NCBI GenBank assembly: GCA_022984795.1
Contig: JALIHJ010000032.1
Coordinates: 62,001-126,000, forward strand
Direction: 5' to 3'
Length of the DNA stretch: 64,000 bases
Source of the DNA: Fabrea salina
Taxonomy: Eukaryota > Ciliophora > Heterotrichea > Heterotrichida > Fabreidae
Both the position numbers and the translations under genes were made by a program. Shown here piece by piece: positions 16,066 through 24,961 of the stretch. The notes below the pieces were generated by a model. That model was not told the DNA's origin. It saw only the letters and a list, made by a program, of their open reading frames with translations, and searched no databases. How positions within the stretch are numbered: position 1 is the first letter of the stretch; every line of letters starts with the position of its first letter.

Positions 16066-16977
16066 TTACAAATAAACGCGGTTTTTAGTTAGGTGTGTGA
16101 AATGGTCTTGGTAGCTTGACTCGGGCATTGCTAAGAGGCTTTTAGGAGAGTGTTGGGTTCCGTTTTCTGGGAAGTCTTCTTTTTCTTTGCGTTTCTGTCT
16201 TCGTTCGATCTTTTGGTAGTATTTAAGGATTTCAGGGTCTACTTGGTAGTCTTCGTTTATGTTTTTCCTTTCAACTTCTTCTTCAGGCAAGCTTATGCTA
16301 ATTCTAATTCCTCTCACAGGGGCTCTTTTTTCTCTGGGTTTCCTTGAAATAGCTCCTTCTTGGGGCTCTCCTTCGTGGTATATTCCAAAGAAGCTTGAAG
16401 GCAAACTTACGTGGAGGCACTCGCCTAGGAGTCTTTGGATGTGTTCTATTTGTTCAAGGCCTTGCTTTCTGGCTTCTTTGGCAGCTTCGATGTCTTTTTC
16501 TTCTTTGGTTAAGTCAACGTCTGGACAGACCAAGCACTTAAACAAAGGCATGGCTTCTTCTATAGAGTACTGCTTTCCACACTTACCGCACCAAAACACT
16601 ATTTTCTTGGCGTCTTCTACTATTTGGTCAAGTTTGTTCCTCAACGAAATCAGCCGAGAAAGGATCACGTTTTTAATGTCTGAGTCAAAAGTCCAGTAAA
16701 CCATCTTCCCCATGTCAGGCCCCCTTGTGAACATGTTGCCTGTTTTTTCTTCGTGCCTTCGGTCGCGTTTGCCTTCTTTCGAAGTGAGGATTTCGTGTTG
16801 CTGGAGTTCTAGCAAAGCTTGTCTTACTCGGTTGAAAGGCAAGTTTAAGTCGTCAGCCATTCTGTGTTCTTCTACTTGGCCGTACCTCAGGATGTACTCC
16901 ATCACCACAACGGAAACCTCGTCATAGAAGCTCCTAACTACTATGCGGAGTAAGTCCTCAAACAGTTTAGAAGACAT
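16066..16977 (-). CDS. Transcription initiation factor TFIIE alpha subunit
   Basis: 303 residues. Residues 1-110 are a winged-helix domain (VVMEYILRYGQVEEHRMADDLNLPFNRVRQAL) of the TFE/TFIIE-alpha type. Residues 128-152 form a zinc ribbon with CGKCGK and CLVCPD. A helix and acidic/basic tail follow. TFIIE recruits TFIIH to the RNA polymerase II pre-initiation complex. It is shorter than the human protein, as in other protists. Downstream, the unknown nuclear protein starts with no spacer; upstream, the phospholipase D ends 4 nt before this ATG. Confidence 0.93.
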   Translation of the reverse strand: MSSKLFEDLLRIVVRSFYDEVSVVVMEYILRYGQVEEHRMADDLNLPFNRVRQALLELQQHEILTSKEGKRDRRHEEKTGNMFTRGPDMGKMVYWTFDSDIKNVILSRLISLRNKLDQIVEDAKKIVFWCGKCGKQYSIEEAMPLFKCLVCPDVDLTKEEKDIEAAKEARKQGLEQIEHIQRLLGECLHVSLPSSFFGIYHEGEPQEGAISRKPREKRAPVRGIRISISLPEEEVERKNINEDYQVDPEILKYYQKIERRQKRKEKEDFPENGTQHSPKSLLAMPESSYQDHFTHLTKNRVYL

Positions 16978-16981
16978 TTAC

Positions 16982-18409
16982 TTAAACAAAGGAGATGTAG
17001 GGCAAGTAGTACTCTTTGTCTGAGAGTTTTATCTTCAGTTGTTCTTCTTCTAAGAACTTCAGTGGAAACTCAACTAAGAACCCTTGGACTTGACTTACTT
17101 TCTTGAGGTAAGTACTGAGTCTCGGAGTTTTTTGGAAGATGTCTGTGAACTTCTTGATTTTCGAGTCAGGATAGCACTTAAAAACCCTTCTGTAGAAAAG
17201 AGTGTTGGTTTTGGCTACTCCTTTCCAAGCCTCTTTGAAGCTTTTGCTAAGAGGGTCAGTTAAGACTTCTTCACTTAATCCAGAGAACTCTTTGAATATA
17301 CTTATTCTTAGTTGGTGGGCAGACTTAGCTACTTCAAAAGGGTTGCCTGCCATGGAGCTTTGAGTCATTTCTTTGTCTTTGATTACCATTGCGATTTCAG
17401 AGTCTCTGTTCCCAAGCATGCTTCTGTCATTGATGTTTGCACTGCCTATGATGACTGTTCTGTCGTCAACTATCATTGCTTTAGAGTGGATGTAGATCAT
17501 TTCAGTCACTGGAGTTTCTCCCAACACTGAGTGAGTTCTTAGTGAGTAAAAAGAAATGTAGTCTTTGGGGTTGATTCCTTCGGCTTCTAGTTGCTTGTAT
17601 ATTGAAGAAGGACCTCTGCAGATAGTTTTGTACTGCCAGTGCATTTGGACTCTGAGCACTGCAGCTGAGTCAGCATAGACTTCCCCTTCAAACCCAGGAA
17701 GTATAGGCATTGCCACTATTACTTGGAAAGGTTCTTGGGTTCTATGTTTCTGAAGAATCTTGTCTACAAGTTCCTGTGCTATTGAGTTCCGAATCCGCTT
17801 CCCAGCAGTGCTTGACATGAAAAACTGGTTTTCTATGTAAATAAAGTACTGGGCATTTCTGATTTCGTGAATGTAAAACTTCAAAACGGAGTTTTCAGTC
17901 TCTTCCTTTCCAAGCGACCAAAGTGCTGCACTCCTAGTTAACTGGCACTCTACTGAGTTTTGGGTTTTGTTAAGTAGCAGGTTGGTCAAGCCAACCTTTA
18001 GGGACTGATAGCCCTGCTTTTTTTCTGTTAAAAAAGGAGTTTTCCCAGTGTTGAGTTGCTCCAGTAAGTTAGTTTTCGTAACTTCGTAGTCGTTCTTTTC
18101 CAGGGCTCCTTTGGTTTGGGGGTTAAAAGATCTTGACCTTCTAGGCGGGCTTAAAAACTCAGTTACTATGTTAGCTTGGTTGTTTTTGACTTTAACTAAG
18201 TCACAAACTTCAGAGTTGTTTTCGTTCTGATACTTAAGACGGTCAATTAGCTTTTTAAACAATCCCTTTTCTGGGTTCACTTGAGTGTGGTCTACTACTT
18301 TATTCAAAACTACTTTTACGTTTGACTGAAAACGAGTTTTAAAACTCCGGATTGACTGTTGGTGCTGCAGCCCAATCATGCTTTGTCCCACTCCAGTTAT
18401 GTCGCACAC
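16982..18409 (-). CDS. Phospholipase D, C-terminal part (second HKD), +1 frame relative to N-terminal part
   Basis: 475 residues in this frame; its apparent ATG at 18409 is probably not a real start. After a variable 120-residue stretch come CQLTRSAALWSLG, FIYIENQFFMSS and the second HKD motif IHSKAMIVDDRTVIIGSANIN, then NRDSEIAMVI, all hallmark PLD sequence. Neither half would be active alone, because PLD needs both HKD motifs. The two frames differ by +1. Possible explanations are a recent one-base insertion, a programmed +1 frameshift, an unusual intron or a sequence error. Ends in TAA, 4 nt from TFIIE-alpha. Confidence 0.85.
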   Translation of the reverse strand: MCDITGVGQSMIGLQHQQSIRSFKTRFQSNVKVVLNKVVDHTQVNPEKGLFKKLIDRLKYQNENNSEVCDLVKVKNNQANIVTEFLSPPRRSRSFNPQTKGALEKNDYEVTKTNLLEQLNTGKTPFLTEKKQGYQSLKVGLTNLLLNKTQNSVECQLTRSAALWSLGKEETENSVLKFYIHEIRNAQYFIYIENQFFMSSTAGKRIRNSIAQELVDKILQKHRTQEPFQVIVAMPILPGFEGEVYADSAAVLRVQMHWQYKTICRGPSSIYKQLEAEGINPKDYISFYSLRTHSVLGETPVTEMIYIHSKAMIVDDRTVIIGSANINDRSMLGNRDSEIAMVIKDKEMTQSSMAGNPFEVAKSAHQLRISIFKEFSGLSEEVLTDPLSKSFKEAWKGVAKTNTLFYRRVFKCYPDSKIKKFTDIFQKTPRLSTYLKKVSQVQGFLVEFPLKFLEEEQLKIKLSDKEYYLPYISFV

Positions 18410-19850
18410 TGAATGGTTCCAAAACCTCTCTAAAGTGCTTTGCCATGTCCTTTACTACTTGGCCCTTTACGTACACAGCTAAGTCATGCCAAGGCATTCT
18501 TGGACACTCATGTCTGCTAATTAGTTCTTGTTGCCAGTTTTCTACTTCCACAAAGTCAGCAACTCTCACGTTCGAGTAGTCTATTCCGTTCCACACGTAA
18601 GGTTCTTCTGCATCCTTTAAGTAGTGACTGGAGTTATCGAAGCGTCCGTAACACAAGTCCAGTCCCCCCATGAACCCTACTCTGCTGTCTATACAAACCA
18701 TCTTTGAGTGGTGGCTCCACAAAAACACCCAGCCGCTCAACTCAAAGTTAGGGTGCCTTATTACTTGTATATTGGGATTTCTTTTCAGTAACTGGTTTTT
18801 GGTGTGCAGGGAATTAATACTTAGAGATAAAGTGATTTCTTTATACAGGAAGACGTAAACTTCAATACCCCTGTCAGCTAAGGAACCCAGCACTTCTACA
18901 ATTTGTGACTCAGGGTGGCTTTCACTGGGTCTAAGCAGGTAAAGTTCTGGACTCATCCACCAGTCAGAAATGAATACGTACTTCTTAGCTGACTTAAGTG
19001 TGTAGTACAAGTCACTGTAGTAGTTTTGGGAGTCAACGTAGTACTTTAGTTCCTCGGCAGTTCTAACTGGAAAAGACACTCCGTTTTCTAAGCTAAACTG
19101 CAAAGAGTCCAGAGCTTTGAAAGCTTCAAAAGCTTGAGTTATGTGGTCTTCCCACTCCTTCTGCTTAAAACGACTTCCAACTCTGAATATAAAGTTGTGT
19201 TGGGAAGTCCTTATACAAATACCGTCAGAATGAATTGCATTCTTTCTGTCAGTTAAAACTTGGAAGTTCTTTTCAAAAGGTATAACTTCAACAACCTCGT
19301 TAAAAAAGTTAGACTGTGAAAACTCTACTCCAAATTTGTTTATTCTTAGCCAGAGTTTGCGGAAGCCCCTGACTGCTTTGTAGCAGACCCAGCAAGTTTT
19401 TTGTTTTTTTATTCTTGAAGAACCTAGGGCTGACACATACCCTTCTTTGTACTTCTGAGTATTTTCTTCAAATGAACTAAAAGACAATTCTATGAATTCT
19501 GCAAAGACCAGGGCTTTTCTGTAGCTTTGGTGGTCTAATATGCCTGAAAGAACTGAATCGCAGAGTTCTAGTTGGGCTTTTTGAGTCATCCTTACAAACT
19601 GATACTTAGCAGGCAGCTGAGGTAGGTCTAGTTCACTGCCTGTTGCTTTTTTAAGCGTTTTAACCATAGCTTTAAATTCTTTGTAACTCTTGAGTATTTC
19701 CCACTCGAACTCCTTGTCTTTATAAACTGCTTTTATCTCAAAAGCAAACACACTTAGTGTTTTTCCGTGTACTAGGTGTTCCTCCGCCCGGGACTGTGTA
19801 ATAATTAAGTTTAGTTCTTCAAGCACACCACTTAAGTTTTTGGTTTCCAT
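18339..19850 (-). CDS. Phospholipase D, N-terminal part (PX, PH, first HKD)
   Basis: 503 residues in this frame. A PX domain lies at about 12-140 (KSYKEFKAMVKTL, LPQLPAKYQF) and a PH-like domain at about 150-240 (WLRINKFGVEF, NFIFRVGSRFKQKEW). The first PLD catalytic motif is HSKMVCIDSRVGFMGGLD at about 385-402. The frame then ends in TAA, just after a conserved HF-type helix (MAKHFRE). The second catalytic half continues in another frame that overlaps by 71 nt. PX-PH-PLDs make phosphatidic acid from phosphatidylcholine at membranes. No 15- or 16-nt intron with GT/AG ends bridges the two frames. Confidence 0.85.
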   Translation of the reverse strand: METKNLSGVLEELNLIITQSRAEEHLVHGKTLSVFAFEIKAVYKDKEFEWEILKSYKEFKAMVKTLKKATGSELDLPQLPAKYQFVRMTQKAQLELCDSVLSGILDHQSYRKALVFAEFIELSFSSFEENTQKYKEGYVSALGSSRIKKQKTCWVCYKAVRGFRKLWLRINKFGVEFSQSNFFNEVVEVIPFEKNFQVLTDRKNAIHSDGICIRTSQHNFIFRVGSRFKQKEWEDHITQAFEAFKALDSLQFSLENGVSFPVRTAEELKYYVDSQNYYSDLYYTLKSAKKYVFISDWWMSPELYLLRPSESHPESQIVEVLGSLADRGIEVYVFLYKEITLSLSINSLHTKNQLLKRNPNIQVIRHPNFELSGWVFLWSHHSKMVCIDSRVGFMGGLDLCYGRFDNSSHYLKDAEEPYVWNGIDYSNVRVADFVEVENWQQELISRHECPRMPWHDLAVYVKGQVVKDMAKHFREVLEPFSVRHNWSGTKHDWAAAPTVNPEF

Positions 19851-20079
19851 GCTATTTTTTTAATGTGAATTTTTGCAAGCCTGTGGGTTGAATTTTATTC
19901 TTAAATTAGCGGTTACTTTGGTTTGATAGGCGGGCCAACTCACTTAACTATATGCACCATTGAAGAATGCTACCGAATTCTGGGTAGCCTGAATTTCTTA
20001 CCAGAACTTATAAAGCAACCCCTGCACTTCCTTATGCCATCTTGTTTCCGAAGACTTTATTCACGACAACTACAATGAC
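19851..20079. other. Non-coding spacer, nothing recognised
   Basis: Between the PLD start and the acyltransferase relic I see no gene, RNA or repeat. Short plus-strand phrases such as SLNFLPELIKQPLHFLMP near 20000 may be the oldest remains of the next pseudogene. Confidence 0.4.
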
Positions 20080-20700
20080 TTACACTCCAGAGCTATTGTT
20101 ATGGTCATGGCGTGTCTACTGATTGGGCTGGTCTGTGTAGCAGGAGTTCACTATGACCTACTTGCACAGGTTCATTAGGTTGCTTCCCGCCTAAACTTTT
20201 TGCTTGTTCTTTATATGGGCTTTTACTAAGTATATGGGTATGGACCTGTCTGGCTAGCAGCAGATGCTCTATCAACTGATTGTGGCGACTGGACCAACCT
20301 GATATTTCTCAACAACTTTATTCCAGACGGAAAAGGGAATGCTTGCATTGGGTGGACTTGGTGCCTTGCAAACGACATGCAGCTTTTCATTATCTCTCCA
20401 ATAATACTTCCACCACAAGGCTTCGAGGTGGAGTTTTTATTTCAAGGCACTACAACCTCACTGTAGGTCCTCCTGATAAAACTCAATTCCAACAACTCTA
20501 CACAAAGCCTTATGGAAGGTGTGGAGCCTATGCAATTGGAGTTGATTGTGGACTCATACTGCACAGTAAGCACTTTTGGCAGAAGAACAAGGAACACTAC
20601 GATAGCTAGGGCATTTGACAACTGGATAGTGAGATGGGTGCTTTATGTAGTAGGTGCAGCTCTAATCAATCTCTTTGTCCCAAGGTGCACCTTGAGTCTC
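20080..20700 (+). pseudogene. Decayed NRF-6/acyltransferase-3 family gene
   Basis: Pieces of a polytopic acyltransferase-3 (nose-resistant-to-fluoxetine type) protein appear in order but in different plus frames. There is a membrane helix IVMVMACLLIGLVCVAGVH near 20100. Near 20280-20400 comes CGDWTNLIFLNNFIP followed by CIGWTWCLANDMQLFIISP, the family's signature. YTKPYGRCGAYAIGVDCGLIL lies near 20500-20560, and AFDNWIVRWVLYVVGAALIN near 20610-20670. The N-terminal lumenal domain is missing, and there are at least three frame changes or stops between these pieces. It is a host gene in decay, not a mobile element. Confidence 0.85.
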
Positions 20701-20801
20701 ACGAACCCAGAGTGAATTCTGATTCTGAGACTTGCTTAATGCCCGAAGCACTCCTTAACACCATTTTGCAGTTTTTAAAATTGTTCCATAAAGTTATTCT
20801 T

Positions 20802-21797
20802 TTAATGATTATTTTCTTGTGGAACTAACAGGTTTTCTAGGTCGAAGGGTGTTAGGGAATCTCTAAATTTCTTGTCAATTTCGTAGACTACCTTGGACTC
20901 CTTTTTCCCGTTGATTTCTCCTAAGAAAGTTTCTAGTTCACTTTCTAAATCTTTTAGCTGTCTTTTAAGTATTAGATTGCAGGATCCACCGCTAAGAATC
21001 CTTGAAATAGTATGCCCGCCGATTCCAGTAAACACACGGCCTATTTTCCAAGCACGTCTTCCAGTCAAAGCAAGTCCCTGTAGCAACTTGGGGATTGTTG
21101 TAGCTGCTCCATAAGTAAAGAATAGACTCACCACGTCGAAACCATAAAGGGATAAGTCTTTGACTCTATTCCAGTCTAGCTTATTATCGAATAGATTTGA
21201 GAAATGGTTTACCTTACTCTTTATCATTTCTCTAATCTTAGTTTTTAGTTCTTCTGGGAATTGAGATCCATCTAAAAACCTAAGGTCATTGATCTTTTCG
21301 TTCATTTCTGTTTCAAATTCTTCTTTCCTTCTGTCTACAATACCTATTTTGAACTTTTTAAACCAAGTTCCCAATAACTCGCATAAGTTTATTTTAAACC
21401 GGTAGTACTCAATGTCTATTCTCATATACCCCGATCTGAACAGTGTAGCTTTTGTAATGAAATCGTCTTTGATCCTTTCAAAGGGTTTATATAGAATATC
21501 ACAAAAAAGACTTTGAATTCTATCACTGTATATTCTTTCAATTCTATTCTCTAATTCAAGGTCTAATGGGTCTATGCTCTCCAATTCGTTTTGAAATTCT
21601 TGTTTTTTAAAATCTAGTTGTCTTTTGGCTGCATCAATATCACCTAAAATATTGGCAGCTGCGTAATTCTCGGACTCTGCAAGTCTTTGGAGCACTGTTG
21701 TAGACTTGGAGTCACTTGCTATGATACCTGAAATTCCTTCAGTTCTTTCGTATATTCTACTAGTGCTATTGAACTCAACAAACTCAACGTCGGACAT
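20802..21797 (-). CDS. C-terminal helical part of the large GTPase
   Basis: 331 residues in this frame, ending in TAA. Long charged helices (1-190) are followed by a hydrophobic stretch with VVSLFFTYGAATTIPKLLQGLAL at about 220-245, GRAWKIGRVFTGIGGHTISRIL, and a C-terminal tail with LTPFDLENLL. This is the type of helical or membrane-associated domain that follows GBP/atlastin/RHD3-like GTPase domains. The frame overlaps the GTPase frame by 14 nt at +1, so the two most likely formed one protein. Decayed copies elsewhere in the window contain both parts, supporting a single ancestral gene. Confidence 0.7.
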   Translation of the reverse strand: MSDVEFVEFNSTSRIYERTEGISGIIASDSKSTTVLQRLAESENYAAANILGDIDAAKRQLDFKKQEFQNELESIDPLDLELENRIERIYSDRIQSLFCDILYKPFERIKDDFITKATLFRSGYMRIDIEYYRFKINLCELLGTWFKKFKIGIVDRRKEEFETEMNEKINDLRFLDGSQFPEELKTKIREMIKSKVNHFSNLFDNKLDWNRVKDLSLYGFDVVSLFFTYGAATTIPKLLQGLALTGRRAWKIGRVFTGIGGHTISRILSGGSCNLILKRQLKDLESELETFLGEINGKKESKVVYEIDKKFRDSLTPFDLENLLVPQENNH

Positions 21798-22509
21798 TGT
21801 AGTTGCTATCTAAGTTTGCCCTTTCTGTTTCTTCATCCAGTTCGTTTAACTTCTCTATGGCTTCATTCCATTCTTCAGCTAGTCTTTGTTTTATTTTTTC
21901 TGTTATTTCATTTAGTTCTGGAGAGTCTAATTCTTCTCTGCTTAATCCCCTCACTACAACAACAAAGTTCTTCTTCGGTATTTCTTGTCTGTCCTCGCTG
22001 CGGGCTTCATGCTTCATTAACTTGTTGAAGAACAAGGGCATTATGAACTTATCATAGATATTATTTCTATTTGTGTGTTCTTCAAGCTCCACAAGAACTA
22101 AAATCGTATCAGAAAAGCAAGAAACAAAAGCTGCCATCTTCATGGTTTCATTGCTATCTTTACCTTTGTTGAATGCTCCTTCGCAGTCTAGGTATATTTG
22201 ATTCTCCACTTTAAAGATGTCTATACCTATTGTGGTGTTTTCTGTTTTTGCTTTGATGGTGTCTGGATTAACATAAAAGGCAACTTGCTTTAAAAGACTG
22301 TTCATCAAAGTTGATTTACCCGTTGACTTTCTTCCGATCACAGAGACGACCGATGTCCTTGAACTCTGAAGAATCAAGTCTCTTCCTTCATCCCGAATTC
22401 TAGGATTGGGGTCTACTTGGAATAACTTTTTACTTGGAATTCCTTCAACCATTTTTCGATAATAACTGCCGCTATCTATTAAAATAAGAGTTTGGCAAAT
22501 GGTTCTCAT
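21784..22509 (-). CDS. GBP/RHD3-like large GTPase domain
   Basis: 241 residues if started at 22509; the ATG at 22452 (MVEGIPSKK) is an alternative. The P-loop is GRKSTGKSTLMN at about 61-72 and the G3 motif is YLDCEGAF, as in guanylate-binding and RHD3/atlastin GTPases (DTEG). Residue phrase ENTTIGIDIF fits the switch region. Where these families use Arg-Asp as G4, this protein reads VVVVRGLS, so the nucleotide-specificity Asp seems lost. It ends at TGA, one of very few TGA-terminated frames here, with the helical domain continuing at +1. Membrane remodelling or defence roles are known for the family; the role here is unknown. Confidence 0.75.
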   Translation of the reverse strand: MRTICQTLILIDSGSYYRKMVEGIPSKKLFQVDPNPRIRDEGRDLILQSSRTSVVSVIGRKSTGKSTLMNSLLKQVAFYVNPDTIKAKTENTTIGIDIFKVENQIYLDCEGAFNKGKDSNETMKMAAFVSCFSDTILVLVELEEHTNRNNIYDKFIMPLFFNKLMKHEARSEDRQEIPKKNFVVVVRGLSREELDSPELNEITEKIKQRLAEEWNEAIEKLNELDEETERANLDSNYNVRR

Positions 22510-22990
22510 AAGCTTATAGTTTAACTAAACGTCTCATGGATACCCCAATAGCTCTTGAGCCTTCACCCGCGTCGTATTTACCGCTATGCATATAAGTGTA
22601 AGGGTCCGGGCCTGAAGACCTGTTTCGCCATGAAATCGGTCATCCAGGTACTTCAGCACTTCTTTGAGTCTTCATGTTACAGCCACCTAGGAAGCCTTCG
22701 TCCACATCAGTCACTTGCATGCTTCACCACTCCCTTTCTGATCAGAAATTCAATGAATTCTTCTCATCTAACCGGGGTCCTGCGAAGTCCACAGAACTGA
22801 GCTGGATGTGAAAAAACAAGCAAACCAATAAGTTTGATAAGGTAAAAAAACTCACCCACCGGGAACTAAATATAGTTTGTGGCCCATATTTAATTCAGTG
22901 ACCGCTCAAATAACTGGGCTTTATGCTAGAAAACGAATTTTTAGCGGAAGTAAAGAAAACACCATTAGAGTGATTTTGATTATCATTAAG
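22510..22990. other. Gene-poor stretch with traces of coding sequence
   Basis: No intact gene. On the minus strand at about 22540-22790, phrases in neighbouring frames look like a decayed protein (EEFIEFLIRKGVVKHASD, then VLKYLDDRFHGETGLQART), but I could not name a family. 22800-22990 is AT-rich with nothing recognisable. Confidence 0.4.
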
Positions 22991-22999
22991 GACTATTTA

Positions 23000-23655
23000 A
23001 AAGCCAATTCTTAACTACTAAGACCTAGTTAAGAGGTTTTCAAGGTCCAAGGATTAAAAGTCTTGCTTTAATTTATTGTTAATTCAAAAACCACTTTTGA
23101 GCCTTTTGATTCCTTGATAGGCTCTATGAGTTTTTTAGTTCTTTTGGAGTCTAGCAGAACTGACTTTGAGGAATACACTTCCTAAAATAAAAAATCTTTC
23201 TTTCTTGAGCTTTTCATAGAAAACTGGCAAGAACATTCCTTTTTTCTGTTTATTCTGCCTCTAATGTCTGCTTTGGATCATCCCACTGAACTTTTTCTCG
23301 AATGCTGCTCTCATTATTCTTTCTAAGTTTCACCATCAAACCAACTTTCAGTAACCTGCACAACTCCAAGTTAAAGTAGAAATACTCAATCTCAGTCTTG
23401 CATAATTAATAGATTCTTCAAGTCTTTGGACTACTTGAGCCTTGGTCGTCCAGTCTGAAGATCTCTATTCCTTCAGTGGTGTTTTCGACTGCTTGGACTC
23501 TTCTTGTTTGACCTGGAAAACATTCGCTCCTATAAGGCTGTTCATGAAAGTTGACTTCCCGGATGGCATGGCTCCAACCACAGACACAACTGATACTTTT
23601 GAGTATTGAGGAATCAACGACTTGCCTTCATACAACTTGTTTAGCTACATCGGGA
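23000..23655 (-). pseudogene. Decayed copy A of the large GTPase
   Basis: Read on the minus strand, about 23650-23510 encodes LIPQYSKVSVVSVVGAMPSGKSTFMNSLIG in pieces, matching the intact LILQSSRTSVVSVIGRKSTGKSTLMNSLL. At the other end, about 23110-23010 encodes KESKGSKVVFEL and DLENLLT, matching KESKVVYEI and DLENLL of the intact C-terminus. The middle is shortened and interrupted by several stops and frame changes. The presence of both ends in one order shows that GTPase and helical part were once one gene. Confidence 0.85.
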
Positions 23656-23769
23656 ATTTTAAAGACTTAGATGACAACTCCTATAGCCGCATGAGTCTGT
23701 TCAGTTCTTTCGAACAGAAACATGGTTCCACTAAACGCCTTTCTCCTGTGAGTTACCTTAGGACCTGGC

Positions 23770-24560
23770 AGAGTTCTAGAGTTGCTTCTAGAAGACCAAG
23801 TCAAGGTAGGTTTGAATCCAGTACCTAATAAGTATACTGAATTTGAATTTACTTAGAACAAAGTTGGAACCTATTTGAATGCATCTAACTCCGATCTTAG
23901 AAATAGCCCAAACTAAGACCCATCATGATCCAAACAGCCCTAGTAGAATAGTAATACTTCCACCTGCATTTAGCACAAATAGGTTGGAGTCAAATCTGTA
24001 TTCTCTTGAGTAGTAGTGAGTGTTTGGGTTGTAGTTGTTTGAACTGTAGTTAATGACCTTAGGAATCCTTTCTGAAAGACTCAGTCCTTTAAAGTGTCCT
24101 CTGAGAGCAGGAGTCAGTTGGTTACTGCTGATGGGAATGCAGGTAAGGATTCGGACAGTGTTAAGTACCAGACTCCTGAAGGATTGAAACTCGGCAGTCC
24201 AGCTCCTCCTGATACTCCTGCAGTTATAGAAGTTGTAGTTTTTGCAGTATCTTGAGCTTGTTGAGTGGTTTGGTCGTCTGGGTTGAAGAAACTTAGTTGA
24301 GTTTGCAGAGTTTGGGACTCAAGCAGGAAGTTAGACTCACTCAGTAGTTGGGACCTAAACTCCAGAAGTATGACTTCTCCCTCTTTCACGTATGAGTTCA
24401 AGTCTAGGTTGAGTTCATACTTAGCAGTGTTTAAAGAGCATTCATGGTGAACTCAAACCCAATGAACTTGTTCTGAGTGTAAAGGTCGAAGTCACTCAGT
24501 TTTAGAGTTTGGAATTTCTTCAACAACCCAAAATTCAAGTTAGTCAAAGATATGCCTCAT
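23770..24560 (-). pseudogene. Decayed copy A of the Cys-rich polytopic receptor
   Basis: The longest surviving open piece (24114-24401) reads YVKEGEVILLEFRSQLL and later SFNPSGVWYLTLSESLPAFP, matching YVEEGQPFTLKFTSELR and LNPNPASLWSLINTVQILALIP in the receptor at 24962-28541. The match continues downstream in other frames (LTPALRGHFKGL, then SNLFVLNAGGSITILLGLF, then ILIRYWIQTYLDL). Only the juxtamembrane and first membrane segments are retained; the lectin, LamG and Cys-rich parts are absent. Several breaks. Confidence 0.85.
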
Positions 24561-24961
24561 GGAGCCTCATTACAGGCCTATAAAGAAATTGTGGCTTTGA
24601 TAGGGAAAGACTCTTAGTCCCTGGCTCATAGAAATTTCATTTAAAAGGTATTGTTGTAGAATCTATTTGCTTAAGTGCTTTTCTAGTAATGTTCTCTGTT
24701 CAGGGGTTTTGTGGAAAAGTCTGCCAATTCAGGGTTTGACTACTTATTCTGCTTTACACTAAAGAAAACAACTAAGTCAAAGAAGATTTAAACCAAGAGA
24801 GAAATAACAGCTACTTTCATAAGAAAAACTTAATAGTTTATCATTATAAAAAGTTCGAAAAGCAAGCAAGGGACGAAAAACTAAACATGAAGCACTTAGA
24901 CAACGCCTAGAAGAGGAATAGACCAAGAAAGAATAAATAAATAAATAGTTTATCATTAAGC
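24561..24961. other. AT-rich spacer, no gene seen
   Basis: No coding or RNA signal. It contains a 15-bp direct repeat described separately, next to the receptor stop codon. Confidence 0.5.
24832..24958. repeat. 15-bp direct repeats flanking about 97 bp
   Basis: AATAGTTTATCATTA occurs at 24832-24846 and again, identically, at 24944-24958, three bases before the receptor stop codon. The 97-bp segment between them is A-rich and has no open frame. It may be a local duplication or the scar of a small insertion. Confidence 0.75.

Noticed and set aside
18339-18409. A 15- or 16-nt intron joining the two phospholipase D frames
   Set aside because: No GT-AG pair of that length lies where both frames are open; the nearest fits need 19 or 31 nt and do not resemble the other introns.
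22810-22990. Spliceosomal snRNA suggested by an AATTTTTAG Sm-like site
   Set aside because: No matching U1, U2, U4 or U5 core sequence nearby, and such AT-rich strings are common in the spacer.
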